Under the pieces are notes generated by a model. The model saw only the letters and a list, made by a program, of their open reading frames with translations. It ran no database searches and was not told the DNA's origin. Made by a program: the position numbers and the translations under genes. From the NCBI GenBank assembly GCA_013911545.1, contig JACETA010000046.1, positions 1 through 6,339 on the forward strand: a stretch of 6,339 bases of DNA, in the 5' to 3' direction. Below are positions 5,250 through 6,339 of the stretch, piece by piece. Position 1 is the first letter of the stretch; each line of letters starts with the position of its first letter. The DNA is from Chloroflexota bacterium (lineage in GTDB: Bacteria; Chloroflexota; Dehalococcoidia; Lucifugimonadales; Lucifugimonadaceae).

Positions 5250-6339
5250 TTTGAAAATTTTACAGGCAATTGACCCATTCTTAAAGCTAATTTATTAATT
5301 GATCTTTCAAAAAACCATGCCATCCCAGTGTGAATATCATCGTTAAATGGCTCAAGCCATTTCGATTCTAATCCGTCTAGGCCATAATAACTTCCTAGAA
5401 CTGATCCTGAACTGGCGCCAAAGCTATCAGTGTCTGCGCCTTGAGAAACTTGGATGCATATCCCTTCGGATGTATTATTAGCAAAAATAAATGAGTTCAT
5501 CATCATTCCTATTTCTTGGTATATTCTGCAATGTCCATATTCCTTGAGTAGCTTATTAATTCTTAAATATCCATCTTCCCAATTTTCTGCCTTTTGAATT
5601 TCCTCAAAGCATAATTTTGATCTTAAAAAAAATCTGCTTTTTTGTGGAACATATTGCAATGCAGTAGAAATTATTTCATATTTATCTTTCAATACTAATG
5701 AGCAAGAGATTAGTGCTGCTATAAACATTGTTCCATAAATTCCAGTCCTATTATGAGTAAAACTTGCATCTCTTGCTGCTAATTCAGATGCTAATTCAGG
5801 GTTGCCGGGAAGGGCATAACCATATGCATCTGCTCTTATTGCTGCGCCACAAAGCTCATCCCCGGGATTTAGATAATCATTAATTGCATCAAGTCTTTTT
5901 TTAAAATATTCATTATTTTTAGATTTTCCAATTCCACCTTTTGATAAAAAATTGGATCTTGATATTGAGTCTAAAGAGTTTAGGCCTATATTTAATAACC
6001 TAGTTCTTTCGGGCCCAAAAGTAGTATTGATAGGAAGGTGATGAATCCAGAGCTCTTCCATATTTTCATGAGTAAATTCAATGCCATAATTTTCAAGAAT
6101 AAGCATGCCCATTATTGTGTAATTTATATCATCGTCAGGCGCAACATAATTTATGTTTTCCTTTGTGGTTTCGATATGAGATGGGTGAACTCTTGGTAAA
6201 AATTCTTTTATTGACCCTGATACATAATCATTTAAAGGCCATTGGTTTGATTGTTTAAGAGCATTCTTTATCTCTTCACCTGTAAGAGATGCTTCAAGAG
6301 GCTTTCCTAATATGCATCCACATACAGACGCCTTAAAAG
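5246..6339 (-). CDS. ADP-ribosylglycohydrolase family protein, 5' end off-window
   Basis: A 363-residue C-terminal portion is visible. The open frame runs through the right edge, and the Met at 6112 is internal, because residues before it carry conserved family sequence. Enzymes of this family (COG1397, ADPRH/DraG fold) use two Mg2+ to hydrolyse ADP-ribosyl or related N-/O-glycosidic bonds. In visible numbering, the N-terminal GCILGKPLE motif is at 7-15 and the metal-site motif APDDDINYT at 66-74. AIRADAYGYALPGNPE is at 166-181, the AxxDASFTHNRTGIYG segment at about 187-202, and the C-terminal metal motif QGADTDSFGASSG at 299-311 (D302, D304, S305). This is consistent with a complete, active metal centre. 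Many COG1397 members lack a proven substrate, so hydrolysis of protein ADP-ribose is not assured. It is first among the visible genes of an operon with the 30-residue peptide and MFS transporter. Confidence 0.92.
   Translation of the reverse strand, partial: FKASVCGCILGKPLEASLTGEEIKNALKQSNQWPLNDYVSGSIKEFLPRVHPSHIETTKENINYVAPDDDINYTIMGMLILENYGIEFTHENMEELWIHHLPINTTFGPERTRLLNIGLNSLDSISRSNFLSKGGIGKSKNNEYFKKRLDAINDYLNPGDELCGAAIRADAYGYALPGNPELASELAARDASFTHNRTGIYGTMFIAALISCSLVLKDKYEIISTALQYVPQKSRFFLRSKLCFEEIQKAENWEDGYLRINKLLKEYGHCRIYQEIGMMMNSFIFANNTSEGICIQVSQGADTDSFGASSGSVLGSYYGLDGLESKWLEPFNDDIHTGMAWFFERSINKLALRMGQLPVKFSK

Noticed and set aside
6110..6112. ATG as the start of the ADP-ribosylglycohydrolase
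   Set aside because: The 75 codons upstream are open and encode the family's GCILGKPLE and APDDDINYT motifs, so this Met is internal and the real start lies outside the window.

Overview
The window is AT-rich (roughly 30% GC by eye) and densely coding, with short intergenic gaps, ATGA-type overlaps and small reading frames between larger genes. This fits a streamlined, probably pelagic marine bacterium. The mix of an enolase-superfamily sugar-acid dehydratase, an ADP-ribosylglycohydrolase and a DEAD-box helicase does not fix the phylum. The low GC and enolase-superfamily gene would be compatible with marine groups such as SAR202 Chloroflexota, but that is only a guess. No rRNA, tRNA, CRISPR array, insertion sequence or phage gene is visible.

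Layout, left to right. At the left edge is a 36-residue membrane-like small ORF on the + strand (69-179). Converging on it is a - strand operon (2157 down to 186): a DEAD-box RNA helicase with a lysine-rich repeat tail, an SMR-family small multidrug-resistance-type transporter 6 bp later, and an 85-residue single-span membrane protein that overlaps the SMR gene by 8 bp. A 107-bp divergent intergenic region (2158-2264) carries back-to-back promoters. On its other side, on the + strand, a lipoprotein of unknown function (2265-2804) is followed 10 bp later by an enolase-superfamily protein resembling D-galactonate dehydratase (2815-3942). That gene meets a second - strand operon tail to tail, with the two stop codons inside one TTAATTAA palindrome. 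The second operon runs from beyond the right edge: an ADP-ribosylglycohydrolase-family protein (5' end off-window), a 30-residue membrane peptide starting by ATGA overlap, and an MFS exporter-type transporter.

Three of the transcription-unit starts show a TATAAT/TAGAAT box only 6-7 nt before the ATG. This predicts leaderless mRNAs, whereas operon-internal starts rely on overlap or Shine-Dalgarno-like sites. The most unusual items are the two tiny membrane proteins wired into transporter operons, the 24-bp coding repeat in the helicase tail, and the Asp-to-Glu change at a metal-ligand position of the dehydratase-like enzyme. I see no clear evidence for a wholly new system; the small-membrane-protein/transporter operons are the best candidates for something undescribed.
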